Part shown: positions 52,290 to 62,030 of the stretch, piece after piece
Layout: each line of letters opens with the position of its first letter
How positions within the stretch are numbered: the stretch's first letter is position 1
From: Geobacter sp.
GTDB taxonomy: Bacteria > Desulfobacterota > Desulfuromonadia > Geobacterales > Geobacteraceae
Reading direction: 5' to 3'
Assembly (NCBI GenBank): GCA_003314535.1
Contig: POSG01000001.1
Coordinates: 186,001 to 250,000, forward strand
Length of the DNA: 64,000 bases
Notes under the pieces: generated by a model
The model's database searches: none
Told to the model about the DNA's origin: nothing
What the model saw: only the letters and a program-made list of their open reading frames with translations
Translations under genes and position numbers: made by a program

Positions 52290-52958
52290 ATGCCTGCGCG
52301 TCGATTCGTCGTACCCGACATCCATGGTTGTGCCCGCACCTTTTCCGCCCTTCTGGAAAAAATACTGAACCTGGGGCCGAAGGACGTGCTCTACCTATTG
52401 GGTGATTATACAGACCGCGGCCCCCGAAGCAAAGAAGTGATCGATATCATCATGAACCTGAAGAGACAGGGGCAGGCTGTCTACACTCTGCGGGGCAATC
52501 ATGACGACATGCTCGTCCGGGCATGCGGCAGCCTCGATTACCTCCGGGTCTGGCTGTTGAACGGGGGCAGGACGACCCTGGCAAGCTTCGGCGTGGAAGA
52601 TCCGTGCGAAATACCCTCTGTGTACCGCAATTTCCTCGCCAACCTCCCATACTTTTTCGAGCTGGACAAATTCATCCTGGTCCATGCAGGCCTGAATTTT
52701 CTCGCGGACGACCCTTTCAAAGATACGGAAGCAATGCTTTGGAACCGTGCCGGCGCAGCGGATCCCCGGCGTACGAAGGGAAAAACCATCATTTCCGGGC
52801 ACACACCGGTGTCAAGAGAGACGATAAGGGAAAGCCTGGCCACGGGGCATATCCTGCTGGACAACGGCTGCGTATACAAGGACCAACCCGGACTCGGAAC
52901 ACTGGCAGCTCTTGAACTCGATACGCTGTCACTCTATTTTATGAAAAACATTGAATGA
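52290..52958 (+). CDS. PPP-family serine/threonine phosphatase-like protein
   Basis: The 222-residue metallophosphatase has the three PPP motifs: VVPDIHG (GDxHG with Gly replaced by Pro), GDYTDRGPRS (GDxVDRG) and LRGNHDDML (GNHE/D), followed by metal-binding His residues in LVHAGL and SGHTP. Bacterial members dephosphorylate proteins or dinucleoside polyphosphates (PrpA/ApaH group). A GAGG site lies 5 bases before ATG 52290. The yjbQ gene follows 24 bases downstream on the same strand. Confidence 0.92.
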   Translation: MPARRFVVPDIHGCARTFSALLEKILNLGPKDVLYLLGDYTDRGPRSKEVIDIIMNLKRQGQAVYTLRGNHDDMLVRACGSLDYLRVWLLNGGRTTLASFGVEDPCEIPSVYRNFLANLPYFFELDKFILVHAGLNFLADDPFKDTEAMLWNRAGAADPRRTKGKTIISGHTPVSRETIRESLATGHILLDNGCVYKDQPGLGTLAALELDTLSLYFMKNIE

Positions 52959-52982
52959 CCCGCTTATGGGGAGGAGCTTTGC

Positions 52983-53399
52983 ATGAAGCAATACAGAAAG
53001 GAACTCTGGTTCGAAATCAGCAAAAGGCGGGATTTCATCAACATTACCCAGCAGGTCCGCGAATGTGTCCAGGAAAGCGAAATCGGCAACGGCCTGTTGC
53101 TGTGCAACGCAATGCACATCACGGCGAGCGTCTTCATCAATGACGACGAACCGGGTCTGCACCTGGATTTCGAGGAGTGGCTGGAGATGCTGGCGCCGGA
53201 AAAACCCTATTCCCAGTACCACCACAACGGCTGCGAAGACAACGCTGATGCGCATCTGAAAAGAACCATCATGGGCAGGGAAGTTGTGGTAGCCATCACT
53301 GATTACGATCTGGATCTGGGCCCCTGGGAACAGATTTTCTACGGCGATTTCGACGGCAAAAGAAAGAAGCGGGTCCTGGTCAAGATAATCGGCGATTAG
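52983..53399 (+). CDS. YjbQ / UPF0047 family protein
   Basis: The 138-residue protein matches the YjbQ family: [44 protein letters not shown] and the terminal [18 protein letters not shown]. Members bind metal through conserved His and Glu and have weak thiamine-phosphate synthase activity in vitro, but their normal role is unsettled. A GGAGG site precedes the start. The gene converges on the DUF2156 gene, with only 22 bases between. Confidence 0.93.
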   Translation: MKQYRKELWFEISKRRDFINITQQVRECVQESEIGNGLLLCNAMHITASVFINDDEPGLHLDFEEWLEMLAPEKPYSQYHHNGCEDNADAHLKRTIMGREVVVAITDYDLDLGPWEQIFYGDFDGKRKKRVLVKIIGD

Positions 53400-53421
53400 C
53401 GGAACGGGCCGGCTTCTGCCG

Positions 53422-54306
53422 CTACCTCTGGTACCTTACGCGGAATTTCTCCACCATTTCGACCGGGTGATAGGAAAGTTTCGCCCTGCGCAGATTGGGC
53501 TCACCGAGGTCCTGTTCACGATTAACGTATACACAATCCGTAAAACAGATCCTGTTGAATTCCCTGTCCGCCAGCTGCGACACTCCTTCCAGGAAAGGGT
53601 CCCCCTTTTCGAAATGGCAAACCGATGTCACGGAATTCAGGCGCTCCCCCAGCGCGAAGGCCTTCACGTCCCCCCCAACCATCACAACCACTCCGTCCAG
53701 CCCCAGGTCTCCGGCCCTTTCCAGGCCCTCGGCAGTTGCCCTGATCTCGTGCCGCAAGGAGAGACTGTCAGATTCCTTGTGAGACTCCGTCCAGGCTTCC
53801 AGCAGTTCGAGGGCTCCTCTCAGGTGTCCGGAAGCATAGCGCTCGACAATGTGTGCATGGCGGGAAGAGAAATAATTGATCCTGTTCTTCTTTTTGTGAT
53901 AGCGATTTCCGGGCAATTCGGCCAAGTCGCTTCTCAGATAGAGGTAATCATGGGAATCCCTGTCCTCCACTACCTCCAGGTGTTCCTGATCCGACAGGCC
54001 AAGTTCGAGAAAAGCCCTGTCCGCACCGTAAAGCATGAGGCCTTCGCAAAGAAGACGGTCTGCGGCTGATGAAACGTTCCCTTCGAGGGGTGGAAGAAAA
54101 TATTCCGTTCCGTCGTACCCTCTGCCCAGAATGACAAGTGATTCACCGAGCACGGAAATCCTGTATTCGTGTGCATGGCGGAACAGGAAAATATTCGCGA
54201 AAGTGAACTCGGAAATGCTGGGTTGCATCCTTCCGAACACGGAATGCAGCAACTGCCTGTCCTCCAGGAATACAGGCCTGGAATCGGGATACCTTGGTAT
54301 TTCCAT
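53422..54306 (-). CDS. DUF2156 (LPG synthase C-terminal-like) protein
   Basis: The 294-residue cytoplasmic protein resembles the acyltransferase-like catalytic half of phosphatidylglycerol lysyltransferase (DUF2156): EFTFANIFLFRHAHEYRI, a central KKKNRINYF helix and a C-terminal half with GGDVKAFALGERL, HFEKGD and YVNREQDLGEPNLRRAK. No membrane domain is attached, so it probably transfers an aminoacyl group to a soluble acceptor, or is a distant relative. ATG 54306 has a GAGGAG site; the open frame continues to 54567 without support. Confidence 0.85.
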   Translation of the reverse strand: MEIPRYPDSRPVFLEDRQLLHSVFGRMQPSISEFTFANIFLFRHAHEYRISVLGESLVILGRGYDGTEYFLPPLEGNVSSAADRLLCEGLMLYGADRAFLELGLSDQEHLEVVEDRDSHDYLYLRSDLAELPGNRYHKKKNRINYFSSRHAHIVERYASGHLRGALELLEAWTESHKESDSLSLRHEIRATAEGLERAGDLGLDGVVVMVGGDVKAFALGERLNSVTSVCHFEKGDPFLEGVSQLADREFNRICFTDCVYVNREQDLGEPNLRRAKLSYHPVEMVEKFRVRYQR

Positions 54307-54632
54307 TGCTTGCTCCTCAAACGGGAAGTATATCAGAGTCCCCGGCAAAGTCAGTGAATTAGTTTCCGTCCTGAAACCCGGGATCGGCACAAAAGGGTTC
54401 CCAGTTCGGAAACGGATTAATCCGCTGCCGGTCGGGCGATGTTCATATGGAGTGTTTTCGATGGGCGGCTGACAAGCGCTCTTGGGGCAAGAAAAGAAAA
54501 ACCGGCGAAGGCGTGATTCATCCGGATCATCAAGCGCCAGTTTCCTGACGTCACCTGACCAGATCAAGCGCCGTGCGCCGGTTCTTCTTTGAAATCAGTT
54601 GCGGTTTCCGAGCCTGAAAGGATCACCGGAAA
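54307..54632. other. 326-base intergenic stretch
   Basis: It lies upstream of the DUF2156 gene. The frame of that gene stays open to 54567, but composition and lack of a ribosome site argue against coding. GTTTCCG/CGGAAAC near 54600-54630 could form a weak hairpin after the zinc-ribbon gene. Nothing else was recognised. Confidence 0.5.
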
Positions 54633-54788
54633 CTAGCCTATGAGGAAATTGTGCCTCCTGGCCCTGTTGGAAAGGATGGTCGGATCGAGAAGTTCACCGC
54701 ACCCGGTGCATTTCCATGCATAAAAAGAACGTACGTAATCATAATACTTTTCCGAGAACATGAGCCCTCTGCATTTCGGACATTGCAT
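54633..54788 (-). CDS. Small zinc-ribbon protein
   Basis: The 51-residue protein has two CxxC knuckles, CPKCRGLM at the start and CTGCGEL in the middle, with aromatic residues between (EKYYDYVRSFYAW) and a basic tail. It is a zinc ribbon of the kind found in small regulators or accessory proteins. ATG 54788 has a GGAGGG site about 6 bases upstream, which decides it over the longer frame. It stands alone with no clear partner. Function unknown. Confidence 0.75.
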   Translation of the reverse strand: MQCPKCRGLMFSEKYYDYVRSFYAWKCTGCGELLDPTILSNRARRHNFLIG

Positions 54789-54924
54789 GACGATCCCTCC
54801 CCTTGTGAAATTGAAATACACACGGGATAACGTAATTCATCATGCATGCCAACATGTCGGAGCAGGAACGACACCCTGCCGCCGTTACAGCGCTTCAGGC
54901 ATAAACGAGCGATATTACGACAAG

Positions 54925-55500
54925 TTATTGAGCGTGAAAAAAGCCTTCAATCTGCCTGAGACGTGCGTCGCCGATTCCCGGGACCCTTTTCAGATCATTC
55001 AACGAGGCAAAATCGCCATTTATTTGACGGTATTGCACCAGCTTTTTCGCAATTCCCTCACCGATCCCCGGCAGATATTCCCAGTCGGCCTGGGTCATCC
55101 GGTTCAGTTCAAGAGGAATCCCAAGGAGCAGCTTCTCCTCGGCGCTCATTTCTTTCCTAATGATTCCAATGGATTTGTCTTTTTTTTCAAAAACCTCGAT
55201 GATCTCTCCGCTTCGCAGCGGAAGAGAATCATGATGCGGCCCGTGGTGATTTGCCGCAACCCCGAAAAGCGTCATAATAATGACGTCTTCTGCCACCGCC
55301 CCTCCCCGGACACGGTAAATGCCCGGTGTTTCTAACTTTCCGCCTAGCCGGACCGTCACCCATGAGGAAACCGCACGATTTTCCCCCAAAAAAGACACGG
55401 CGTCACCCCCAGGGGAAACGCCGTGTCCTTTACAGAGCAGCCCAACGGAAAAAGCCGCCATTGCCAGCCAGATTATGAACCGCTTCCAGCGTTCGATCAC
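54925..55500 (-). CDS. ComEA-like helix-hairpin-helix protein
   Basis: The 191-residue protein has an N-terminal membrane anchor or signal (about 8-24), a beta-grasp SLBB-like region ([18 protein letters not shown]) and two helix-hairpin-helix motifs at the end ([16 protein letters not shown] and [16 protein letters not shown]). ComEA proteins of this plan bind incoming DNA in the periplasm during transformation. A competence role is an inference from architecture. The GTG start overlaps the stop of cimA (GTGA), making it the last gene of that operon. Confidence 0.85.
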   Translation of the reverse strand: MIERWKRFIIWLAMAAFSVGLLCKGHGVSPGGDAVSFLGENRAVSSWVTVRLGGKLETPGIYRVRGGAVAEDVIIMTLFGVAANHHGPHHDSLPLRSGEIIEVFEKKDKSIGIIRKEMSAEEKLLLGIPLELNRMTQADWEYLPGIGEGIAKKLVQYRQINGDFASLNDLKRVPGIGDARLRQIEGFFHAQ

Positions 55501-57083
55501 TTTCTGCCCGGGTCCGCCTCCTCCCCCTTGCTGAGCTTGTACTCGATGCTGTCTATCAGGGCCTGATAGGAAGCATCTATGATGTTATCAGAAACTCCGA
55601 CAGTGCCCCAGCGGCTTTCCCTGTCTCCAGACTCCACCAGAACCCTGGTGACCGAGGCGGTACCCTGGCCGGCGTGAAGCACCCTGACTTTGTAGTCATG
55701 CAGCTTGACCTCTTTGAGCCGGGGATAGAATTTTTCCAGGGCCTTTCTCAGGGCGTTGTCCAAAGCATTGACCGGCCCGTTGCCTTCGGCAGCGGTGTGT
55801 TCTATCTTTCCGCCGACCTTTACCATGATTGTCGCCTCTGTAATGGGTTTCTGGTCTTCCTGGCGCTTTTCATCGATCACACGGAATCCAAGAACGGAAA
55901 AGAACTTGCGATGCGTGCCGAGTGCCCGTTTCATGAGGAGTTCGAAAGATGCCTCGGCCCCCTCGAACTGGTAGCCCCTGTTCTCCAGGTCCTTTATGTT
56001 GTCCAGGATCTCCATGGTAATGGGATCCTTGGTGTCCAAGTCGATGTTGAACTCCTGGGCTTTGGCCAGTATGTTCGAGCGTCCCGAGAGGTCGGACACG
56101 AGCACCCTGGTGGCATTTCCCACCAGCTCCGGCCTGATGTGCTCGTAAGTCTCCGGATGGCGCAGAATGGCGCTCACGTGCACTCCGCCCTTGTGGGCGA
56201 AAGCCGACTTGCCTACGTAGGCCGCATGCTTGTCAGGAGGGAGGTTTGCCAGTTCGTAGACAAAACGCGAAAGTTCGGAAAGCTTTTTGAGCTGCTCGCG
56301 ATTCACGCATTCGAGCCCCATTTTCAGCATCATTGCCGGAATGATCGAACACAGGTTGGCATTTCCGCAACGTTCGCCGAATCCGTTGATGGTCCCCTGC
56401 ACGTGCACGACACCGCTGTTGACAGCACTCAAGGTATTTGCCACGGCGCACTCGGAATCATTGTGGGTGTGGATGCCCAGGGGGGTACCGATTTGCTTGC
56501 TCACTTCAGCGACTATGGCTGACACCTCGAACGGCATGGTGCCACCGTTGGTGTCGCACAGCACGATGCAATCGACTTTCGCTTCCTGCGCAGCCTTCAA
56601 GGTCTTTATGGCATATTCCGGATTGGCCTTGTAGCCGTCGAAGAAATGTTCCGCATCGTAAATCACTTCATCCGCATGCGCCTTCAGGTATTCCAGGGAA
56701 TCGAATATCAGGTCCAGGTTCTCCTGGAGAGAAATGCGCAACGCCTCACGAACCTGGAAATCCCAAGTTTTGCCGAAAATGGTGATCACATCGGGCTCGG
56801 CCTGGATCAGGGTGCGGATGTTCTGGTCCTTGTCGGGAGTGGTCTTTGCCCTCCTGGTGGAGCCGAAAGCCGCGATCTTTGCATGCTTGAGCTTCTCACG
56901 TCTGATATCCTTGAAAAATGCCACGTCCTTGGGATTGCTTCCCGGCCAGCCGCCTTCGATATAGTCAATCCCCATTTCGTCAAGCTTGTGGGCTATCCGG
57001 ATCTTATCCTCCACCAGCAGTGATATGTCCTCTGACTGTGTCCCGTCGCGGAGAGTGGTATCGTAAAGCTTTATCAGGCTCAT
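55497..57083 (-). CDS. cimA: (R)-Citramalate synthase CimA
   Basis: CimA condenses pyruvate with acetyl-CoA to citramalate, giving 2-oxobutyrate for isoleucine without threonine. The 528-residue protein has the HMGL-like TIM barrel ([48 protein letters not shown]) and a long C-terminal LeuA-type regulatory domain. The [20 protein letters not shown] segment and overall length separate the citramalate type from isopropylmalate synthase. It follows lysC by 60 bases. An AAGGTGA site precedes the start. Confidence 0.94.
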   Translation of the reverse strand: MSLIKLYDTTLRDGTQSEDISLLVEDKIRIAHKLDEMGIDYIEGGWPGSNPKDVAFFKDIRREKLKHAKIAAFGSTRRAKTTPDKDQNIRTLIQAEPDVITIFGKTWDFQVREALRISLQENLDLIFDSLEYLKAHADEVIYDAEHFFDGYKANPEYAIKTLKAAQEAKVDCIVLCDTNGGTMPFEVSAIVAEVSKQIGTPLGIHTHNDSECAVANTLSAVNSGVVHVQGTINGFGERCGNANLCSIIPAMMLKMGLECVNREQLKKLSELSRFVYELANLPPDKHAAYVGKSAFAHKGGVHVSAILRHPETYEHIRPELVGNATRVLVSDLSGRSNILAKAQEFNIDLDTKDPITMEILDNIKDLENRGYQFEGAEASFELLMKRALGTHRKFFSVLGFRVIDEKRQEDQKPITEATIMVKVGGKIEHTAAEGNGPVNALDNALRKALEKFYPRLKEVKLHDYKVRVLHAGQGTASVTRVLVESGDRESRWGTVGVSDNIIDASYQALIDSIEYKLSKGEEADPGRK

Positions 57084-57143
57084 TATTCACCTTCCCTGTT
57101 GTGTGAAACGCCGGCGGTACGGCTGCCGCCAGCTGACCGGAAT

Positions 57144-58376
57144 CTATTCGGCCTTGACGTCCTTGTTGGCCAGTCCGAAAGCGTCATGCAGCACCCTGAC
57201 GGCAAGTTCGGTATATTTTGCATCGATAACCACAGACACCTTGATCTCGGAGGTGGAAATCATCTGGATGTTGATCCCCTCCCGGGCCAGGGTCTGGAAC
57301 ATTTTAGTGGCCACGCCTGCATGGCTCCTCATCCCCAGTCCGACGATGGAAACCTTCGAAATGCTCTCGTCCGTGCTGACATCCCGCGCCTTTACTTTCT
57401 CCGCCACTTCCCTGGTAATCATCAGGGCCTTCTTGAAATCAGCCTTGCAGACGGTGAACGTAAAGTCGGTTGATCCGTCCTCGCTTACATTCTGCACGAT
57501 CATGTCCACCGAGATGTTGGCATCGGCAAGGGGAAGGAGGATGCTTGCCGCTATTCCGGGCTTGTCCGGCACCCTTCTAACGGCTATCTTTGTTTCATCC
57601 TTGGCGTAGGTGATTCCAGAGACGAGAATCGACTCCATGTTTTTATCCTCCTTGGTAACCAGTGTTCCCGGATTGTCATTGAAGCTTGAGCGAACATGCA
57701 CGTTGACATTGTATTTCTTCGCGAACTGCACTGAGCGGATCTGCAGGACCTTTGCGCCGAGGCTCGCCAGTTCGAGCATCTCGTCATAGGAAATCCGCTC
57801 GATCTTCCTGGCATCGGAACAGAGATTGGGATCGGTCGTGTAGACCCCGTCCACATCCGTAAATATGTCGCAGACATCCGCCTTGAGCGCAGCGGCGAGA
57901 GCCACCGCGGAAGTATCGGAGCCACCCCGTCCAAGGGTTGTGATATTGCCGGTCGAATCCACGCCCTGAAAACCTGCGGCAATAATTATGGCGCCCTCTT
58001 CCAGGTCCTTCCGCATCTTCTTGTCGCTTATCTTCTCTATCCTGGCCTTGCTGTAAGCGCTGTCAGTGATGATCGGCACCTGGTGTCCCAGGTAGGACTT
58101 GGCATTGTATCCCATCGACTTGAGACACATGGCCAGCAGGGCAACCGTAACCTGCTCCCCCGATGACACCAGCACATCGTATTCGCGGGTGTCGGGGAAT
58201 TCGCAGATTTCGTTGGCCAACGCCACCAGCTTGTTGGTTTCCCCCGACATGGCGGAAACCACGACCACGAGAGAGTTGCCTTCGTCGTAGACCCGGGCAA
58301 CCCGTGCGGCAACATTGCGGATCCGGTCGATACTGCCCACCGAAGTGCCGCCGTACTTCTGAACTACAAGAGCCAT
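57144..58376 (-). CDS. lysC: Aspartate kinase
   Basis: Aspartate kinase phosphorylates aspartate, the entry to lysine, threonine and methionine. The 410-residue protein has the KYGGTSVGS start, the kinase core with [16 protein letters not shown] and [11 protein letters not shown], and two C-terminal ACT domains that normally bind lysine and/or threonine for feedback. The length fits the monofunctional class. AGGAG precedes ATG 58376. It lies between tsaE (87 bases) and cimA (60 bases). Confidence 0.97.
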   Translation of the reverse strand: MALVVQKYGGTSVGSIDRIRNVAARVARVYDEGNSLVVVVSAMSGETNKLVALANEICEFPDTREYDVLVSSGEQVTVALLAMCLKSMGYNAKSYLGHQVPIITDSAYSKARIEKISDKKMRKDLEEGAIIIAAGFQGVDSTGNITTLGRGGSDTSAVALAAALKADVCDIFTDVDGVYTTDPNLCSDARKIERISYDEMLELASLGAKVLQIRSVQFAKKYNVNVHVRSSFNDNPGTLVTKEDKNMESILVSGITYAKDETKIAVRRVPDKPGIAASILLPLADANISVDMIVQNVSEDGSTDFTFTVCKADFKKALMITREVAEKVKARDVSTDESISKVSIVGLGMRSHAGVATKMFQTLAREGINIQMISTSEIKVSVVIDAKYTELAVRVLHDAFGLANKDVKAE

Positions 58377-58463
58377 TTCCAGTCTCCTGTCATAAAAATA
58401 GATGTATTATTGCAACATTACCGGTACGACACCGGTTTTTCATACCAAAACGCGTTGTGACGG

Positions 58464-58943
58464 TCAAATATTTTTTCCGGATACCGGGAAAAGATCACGC
58501 AAAAGGGCCAGGTAACGGGAACCCTCGGGCCGGAATGTGATGTTGCGCACCGTTTCACCTTCATGGGTGAAAGTTATCAAGAGATGTTCTTCAGGCATCT
58601 CCGAACTGAGCCGGTCTGCCCATTCCACTACACAGGCGCCACGGCCGTAGAAATACTCTTCGAATCCCAGATCGAGTATATCGGCGTCGCCATGGAGCCG
58701 GTACAGGTCGAAATGGTACAACGGCACCCGCCCGGCATATTCGTTGAGCAGCGTATACGATGGGCTCGAGACGCATATATCGGAAGGGACTCCCATGCCG
58801 AGCGCAATCCCCTGCACGAAATGGGTCTTGCCCGAACCCAGATCGCCGACCAGCGCAACGAAGTCCCCTGGTTGCAGGAGCCGGCCGAGTCTTTCTCCCA
58901 GGTCCAGCGTTTCCCGGGTATTTCTGCTGGAAAAAGTGCTCAT
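58464..58943 (-). CDS. tsaE: tRNA threonylcarbamoyladenosine biosynthesis ATPase TsaE
   Basis: TsaE assists TsaB and TsaD in t6A37 formation on tRNA. The 159-residue ATPase has Walker A (GDLGSGKTHFVQG), the SPSYTLLNEY switch, HFDLYRLHGDADI and VVEWADRL, all typical. ATG 58943 lies 2 bases after the CBS-gene stop. A TTG at 58949 overlaps that stop and is possible. The ribosome site sits too close for the ATG, so translational coupling is likely. Confidence 0.94.
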   Translation of the reverse strand: MSTFSSRNTRETLDLGERLGRLLQPGDFVALVGDLGSGKTHFVQGIALGMGVPSDICVSSPSYTLLNEYAGRVPLYHFDLYRLHGDADILDLGFEEYFYGRGACVVEWADRLSSEMPEEHLLITFTHEGETVRNITFRPEGSRYLALLRDLFPVSGKNI

Positions 58944-58945
58944 CC

Positions 58946-59398
58946 TCAAGAACCGGCCATGCTCCTGATGAGATCGATGCGCGCCACTATACCCACCAGC
59001 TTTTCCCCGTCCACTACCGGCAAGGCGTGGATCTTGCGGCTGGTCATGGTATCGGCGATCTGGCTGACAGGCGTGGACGGTTCGATGGTGACCACTTCCC
59101 TGGTGTAGATTTCACTCACAGTGCGGGCCGTCATCCGCTTCAGTTCCCGTTCGAATTTCTTCTCGCTCTCCAGGTAGATGATCCAGTCGAAAAGCGAGAT
59201 GACGGTCGGTATGTGAAAATTCTTGTCCTGTTCGATGAGATCCGACTCGGTAACGATGCCGATGAGCCTCCCTCCGGCATCGACCACCGGAACGCTCCCG
59301 ATGTGATGTTCGGTCAGTATCCTTGCGAGGTCGCGAACCGAAGTCTCCTCCGTAACCGTTATTACTTCTTTTGTCATGATGTCGACAGCTTTCAGCAT
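58946..59398 (-). CDS. Two-CBS-domain protein
   Basis: The 150-residue protein consists of two CBS motifs forming one Bateman module. The first is VKDIMTKEVITVTEETSV-like, with GSVPVVDAGGRLIGIVTESD. The second is EIYTREVVTIEPSTPV, with HALPVVDGEKLVGIVARID. Such stand-alone modules sense adenine nucleotides and regulate partner proteins. It lies 20 bases after the nnr gene and directly before tsaE, so it is part of the same transcript. An AAGGAG site precedes the start. Confidence 0.92.
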   Translation of the reverse strand: MLKAVDIMTKEVITVTEETSVRDLARILTEHHIGSVPVVDAGGRLIGIVTESDLIEQDKNFHIPTVISLFDWIIYLESEKKFERELKRMTARTVSEIYTREVVTIEPSTPVSQIADTMTSRKIHALPVVDGEKLVGIVARIDLIRSMAGS

Positions 59399-59418
59399 GC
59401 ATAGTCTCCTTGGATCTT

Positions 59419-60984
59419 TTACCGACCGTTGTTTCCGATTGCCGAAAGCAACCGCTTATATGCAAGGGGAAGGCTTTCCTGGACATCCGAAGCCATCATC
59501 CCCACTTCTCCCTGGCGTTCCGCCACCATGTCCGCGGCATACCCGTGAAGGAATACCCCCAGGCTGCACGCATCCTTGCAGGAATAGCCCTGCCCGAGCA
59601 GCGACACGATCACCCCGGTAAGCACGTCCCCCATGCCACCCGTAGCCATGCCAGGATTGCCGCTGCCGTTGATGCAGATTTCCCCGTCCGGCGTAGCTAT
59701 GACCGTGCCCGCTCCCTTCAGGACCAGATACACCCCGTGGCGGACCGCAAAATCGCGGGACACCCCTACCCGGTCGGCCTCTATTCGGTCTATGGCAAAG
59801 CCGCACAGCCTCGACATCTCACCCGGGTGGGGAGTGAGCACGATCGCCGGAGATTTCCTCACATCCAGGATCGAAACATCCTCGGCAATGGCGTTCAACC
59901 CGTCAGCATCCACCACCAAGGGGAGCGGACATTCCGCAACAAGCCTCCTCACCAGCGTCACGGTTTCCGGTTGCCTGGAAATACCCGGGCCGATGGCCAC
60001 AGCATCCATGCCCTTGAACGCGGCGAGTATCCCATCGCCATTGCTGATGCCCAGGAAGCCTCTGCCTGCGTCAGCAAACGGCAACGTCATGGCTTCGGTC
60101 GTCTTGGTCTCCAGAACCGCGTTCAGGCTTTCAGGAACAGCCAGTGTCACCAGCCCCGATCCCGTCCGCACAGCACTGTTTGCAGCCAGCGCCGCGGCGC
60201 CGGTTTTTCCGGTGGACCCCGCAACGATGAGGCAATGCCCGTAGTTGCCCTTGTGCCCTTTGCGGTCACGCTGACGGACAAGGGAAGAAGCCGCTGCAGG
60301 GTCGAGAAATTCGTGGATGTCCGCAGGCGCAACCGCCGCATCCGGAAGACCGATGTCGGCCACGACCAGCCTGCCGGTCATCGCTCGCCCAGGATACAGT
60401 ACGTGGCCCAACTTGCCGAAGCCGAACGTCACGGTGATATCCGCCTGCACAGCGGCCTCAAGTACAGCCCCGGTAGTAGCTTCTACACCGGAAGGGATAT
60501 CCACCGCGACAACGGGACGCCCTGCCTCGTTCAACATCCGAACTGCTTCAGCATGGACACCACCGATATTCTTTTTCAACCCGATGCCGAACAGCGCGTC
60601 CACAAGCACGTCCGAATCCAGGAAAAGGGCTGAACAGGATTTCAGGCTGTCCGCGTCAGGGCAGAATTGGACGATATGCGGGTCAAGAAGCTTCAGGTTT
60701 ATGGCCGCGTCGCCCGACACCTCTTCCTTGCGGGCAACGACACATACGGCGACCTTCCATCCGCTTCCTGAAAGATAGCGGGCAATGACATAACCGTCTC
60801 CGCCATTGTTGCCCTTGCCTGCAACGATAATGGCCTTTTTCCCTATTACTCGGCCGAAGGCGTCGTGAATCGCATCGGCGCAGGCCCGGCCGGCTGTCTC
60901 CATCAGCACCTGGCCGGGAATGCCGTAGCTGTTGATGGCGGCCTGTTCCGCACTTCTCATTGTATCCGCGCTCACAATACGCAT
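59419..60984 (-). CDS. nnr: Bifunctional NAD(P)HX epimerase/dehydratase
   Basis: This enzyme repairs hydrated NADH and NADPH. The 521-residue protein joins an N-terminal epimerase (about 1-215: GKGNNGGDGYVIARYL, DALFGIGL, VDIPSGV) to a C-terminal ADP-dependent dehydratase (about 225-515: GHKGNYGHCLIVAGS, LTPHPGEMSRL, GTGGMGDVLTG-like GGMGDVLTGVIVSLL). It begins 2 bases after acpS. The acpS-nnr-CBS-tsaE order is a known deltaproteobacterial arrangement. Confidence 0.96.
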   Translation of the reverse strand: MRIVSADTMRSAEQAAINSYGIPGQVLMETAGRACADAIHDAFGRVIGKKAIIVAGKGNNGGDGYVIARYLSGSGWKVAVCVVARKEEVSGDAAINLKLLDPHIVQFCPDADSLKSCSALFLDSDVLVDALFGIGLKKNIGGVHAEAVRMLNEAGRPVVAVDIPSGVEATTGAVLEAAVQADITVTFGFGKLGHVLYPGRAMTGRLVVADIGLPDAAVAPADIHEFLDPAAASSLVRQRDRKGHKGNYGHCLIVAGSTGKTGAAALAANSAVRTGSGLVTLAVPESLNAVLETKTTEAMTLPFADAGRGFLGISNGDGILAAFKGMDAVAIGPGISRQPETVTLVRRLVAECPLPLVVDADGLNAIAEDVSILDVRKSPAIVLTPHPGEMSRLCGFAIDRIEADRVGVSRDFAVRHGVYLVLKGAGTVIATPDGEICINGSGNPGMATGGMGDVLTGVIVSLLGQGYSCKDACSLGVFLHGYAADMVAERQGEVGMMASDVQESLPLAYKRLLSAIGNNGR

Positions 60985-60986
60985 GA

Positions 60987-61370
60987 TTACCGCTCCAGTA
61001 CAACCATGGCTACAGCGTAGGCGCCGTCATGGGACAAAGATGTCAGGCTCCGGGAAAGCCCTTTCTCGGCAAAAATCTCGGCGGCTTTTCCATGGAGCAG
61101 GAGATCCGGTTTCCCCAGTTCATCCTTGACCACCTCCACATCGTGCCATGACATGCCTTCCCTGAGACCCAGGCCCAAAGCCTTGAAGAAAGCTTCCTTG
61201 GCGGCAAAGCGCAGCGCATAGTGCTGCGCGCTCCGCTTCTTGGGGCCGCAATAACCGATTTCGCCGGGAGTGAATACCCTCCGGATAAGCGCATCCTTGC
61301 CCTCCCGCAGGAATCGCTCGAAGCGGTTTATGTCGGATATGTCCACGCCTATACCATAAATCATCGCCAC
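60987..61370 (-). CDS. acpS: Holo-[acyl-carrier-protein] synthase AcpS
   Basis: AcpS transfers phosphopantetheine from CoA to acyl carrier protein. The 127-residue protein has [13 protein letters not shown] with the metal-binding Asp, the [13 protein letters not shown] motif and a C-terminal [14 protein letters not shown]. Two starts compete: GTG 61370, with AGGTGAG 8 bases upstream, and ATG 61364. The GTG is given. pdxJ, often upstream of acpS in related genomes, is absent here; the 236 bases upstream separate it from a divergent YtxH gene. Confidence 0.95.
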   Translation of the reverse strand: MAMIYGIGVDISDINRFERFLREGKDALIRRVFTPGEIGYCGPKKRSAQHYALRFAAKEAFFKALGLGLREGMSWHDVEVVKDELGKPDLLLHGKAAEIFAEKGLSRSLTSLSHDGAYAVAMVVLER

Positions 61371-61606
61371 ACCGGCAACTCACCTTAACCGATTGACGCT
61401 GGCTGTTACACGCCAATCGCCTTATACCGTCCGCAAAATGTTATCCGACCTTTTTACCGGTATTCACCCCATGTGTCAATTGTCTTTGTAATGCTCCGCT
61501 CCCGGGTGCGGCCTGCTCCATCGTCCTGTGCGCTGAGGCGGTTTACCAACACTTCAAATGTGGTAGACTTGTTCTGCGTATTTGAAAGAACGACAAGGAG
61601 GCGCTT

Positions 61607-61954
61607 ATGTCTGACAGAAGCAGCACTTACAAGGCCGGCGCATTGATGCTGGTTGCCGGGGGATTGATCGGAGCGGGCATAGCCCTGCTCTTCGCTCCCC
61701 AGTCCGGCAGGGCGACGCGGAAGGACATATGCCGCTATGCCCGCAGGGCGCGGCGAAAGGGCGAGGACATTGTCGAAGATTTCACGGACAGCGTTTCCAA
61801 GATGGTGGATGCGGTCGGTGAAAAGGCAGCTGACATTCTCGATCACGGGGCCGATCTTGCCGGAGAAGCCAGGAGGGAAATCCTGAAGGCCATGGAACAT
61901 GGCCATGAAAAGCTGGAGAAGCAGAGAGCCCGGCTGTCGAAATTCTTCGGCTAG
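61607..61954 (+). CDS. YtxH-domain protein
   Basis: The 115-residue protein has one glycine-rich membrane helix (AGALMLVAGGLIGAGIALLF), immediately followed by APQSGRATR, the YtxH signature. A long amphipathic Lys/Glu/Ala helix follows. YtxH proteins are general-stress induced in other bacteria; their molecular role is unclear. It has an ideal AAGGAGG site and stands alone, divergent from acpS and convergent with the TPR gene, with a terminator hairpin between. Confidence 0.88.
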   Translation: MSDRSSTYKAGALMLVAGGLIGAGIALLFAPQSGRATRKDICRYARRARRKGEDIVEDFTDSVSKMVDAVGEKAADILDHGADLAGEARREILKAMEHGHEKLEKQRARLSKFFG

Positions 61955-61973
61955 GCGGATGAAACGTCATGCG

Positions 61974-61996
61974 GGAGGGCGGTGACGCCCTCCTTA
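61974..61996. terminator. Terminator hairpin between ytxH-like and TPR genes
   Basis: GGAGGGCG (61974-61981) pairs exactly with CGCCCTCC (61986-61993) around GTGA. The T-tail is short (TTA), so efficiency is uncertain. Confidence 0.55.
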
Positions 61997-62030
61997 GGCC
62001 AGGCGCCCGGACATGCGCGACGGCGTCGAA

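Noticed and set aside
58424-58446. ACCGGT-ACGAC-ACCGGT-TTTT hairpin between tsaE and lysC
   Set aside because: It has terminator form only on the plus strand, where no gene is transcribed, and the stem is six bases; probably chance.
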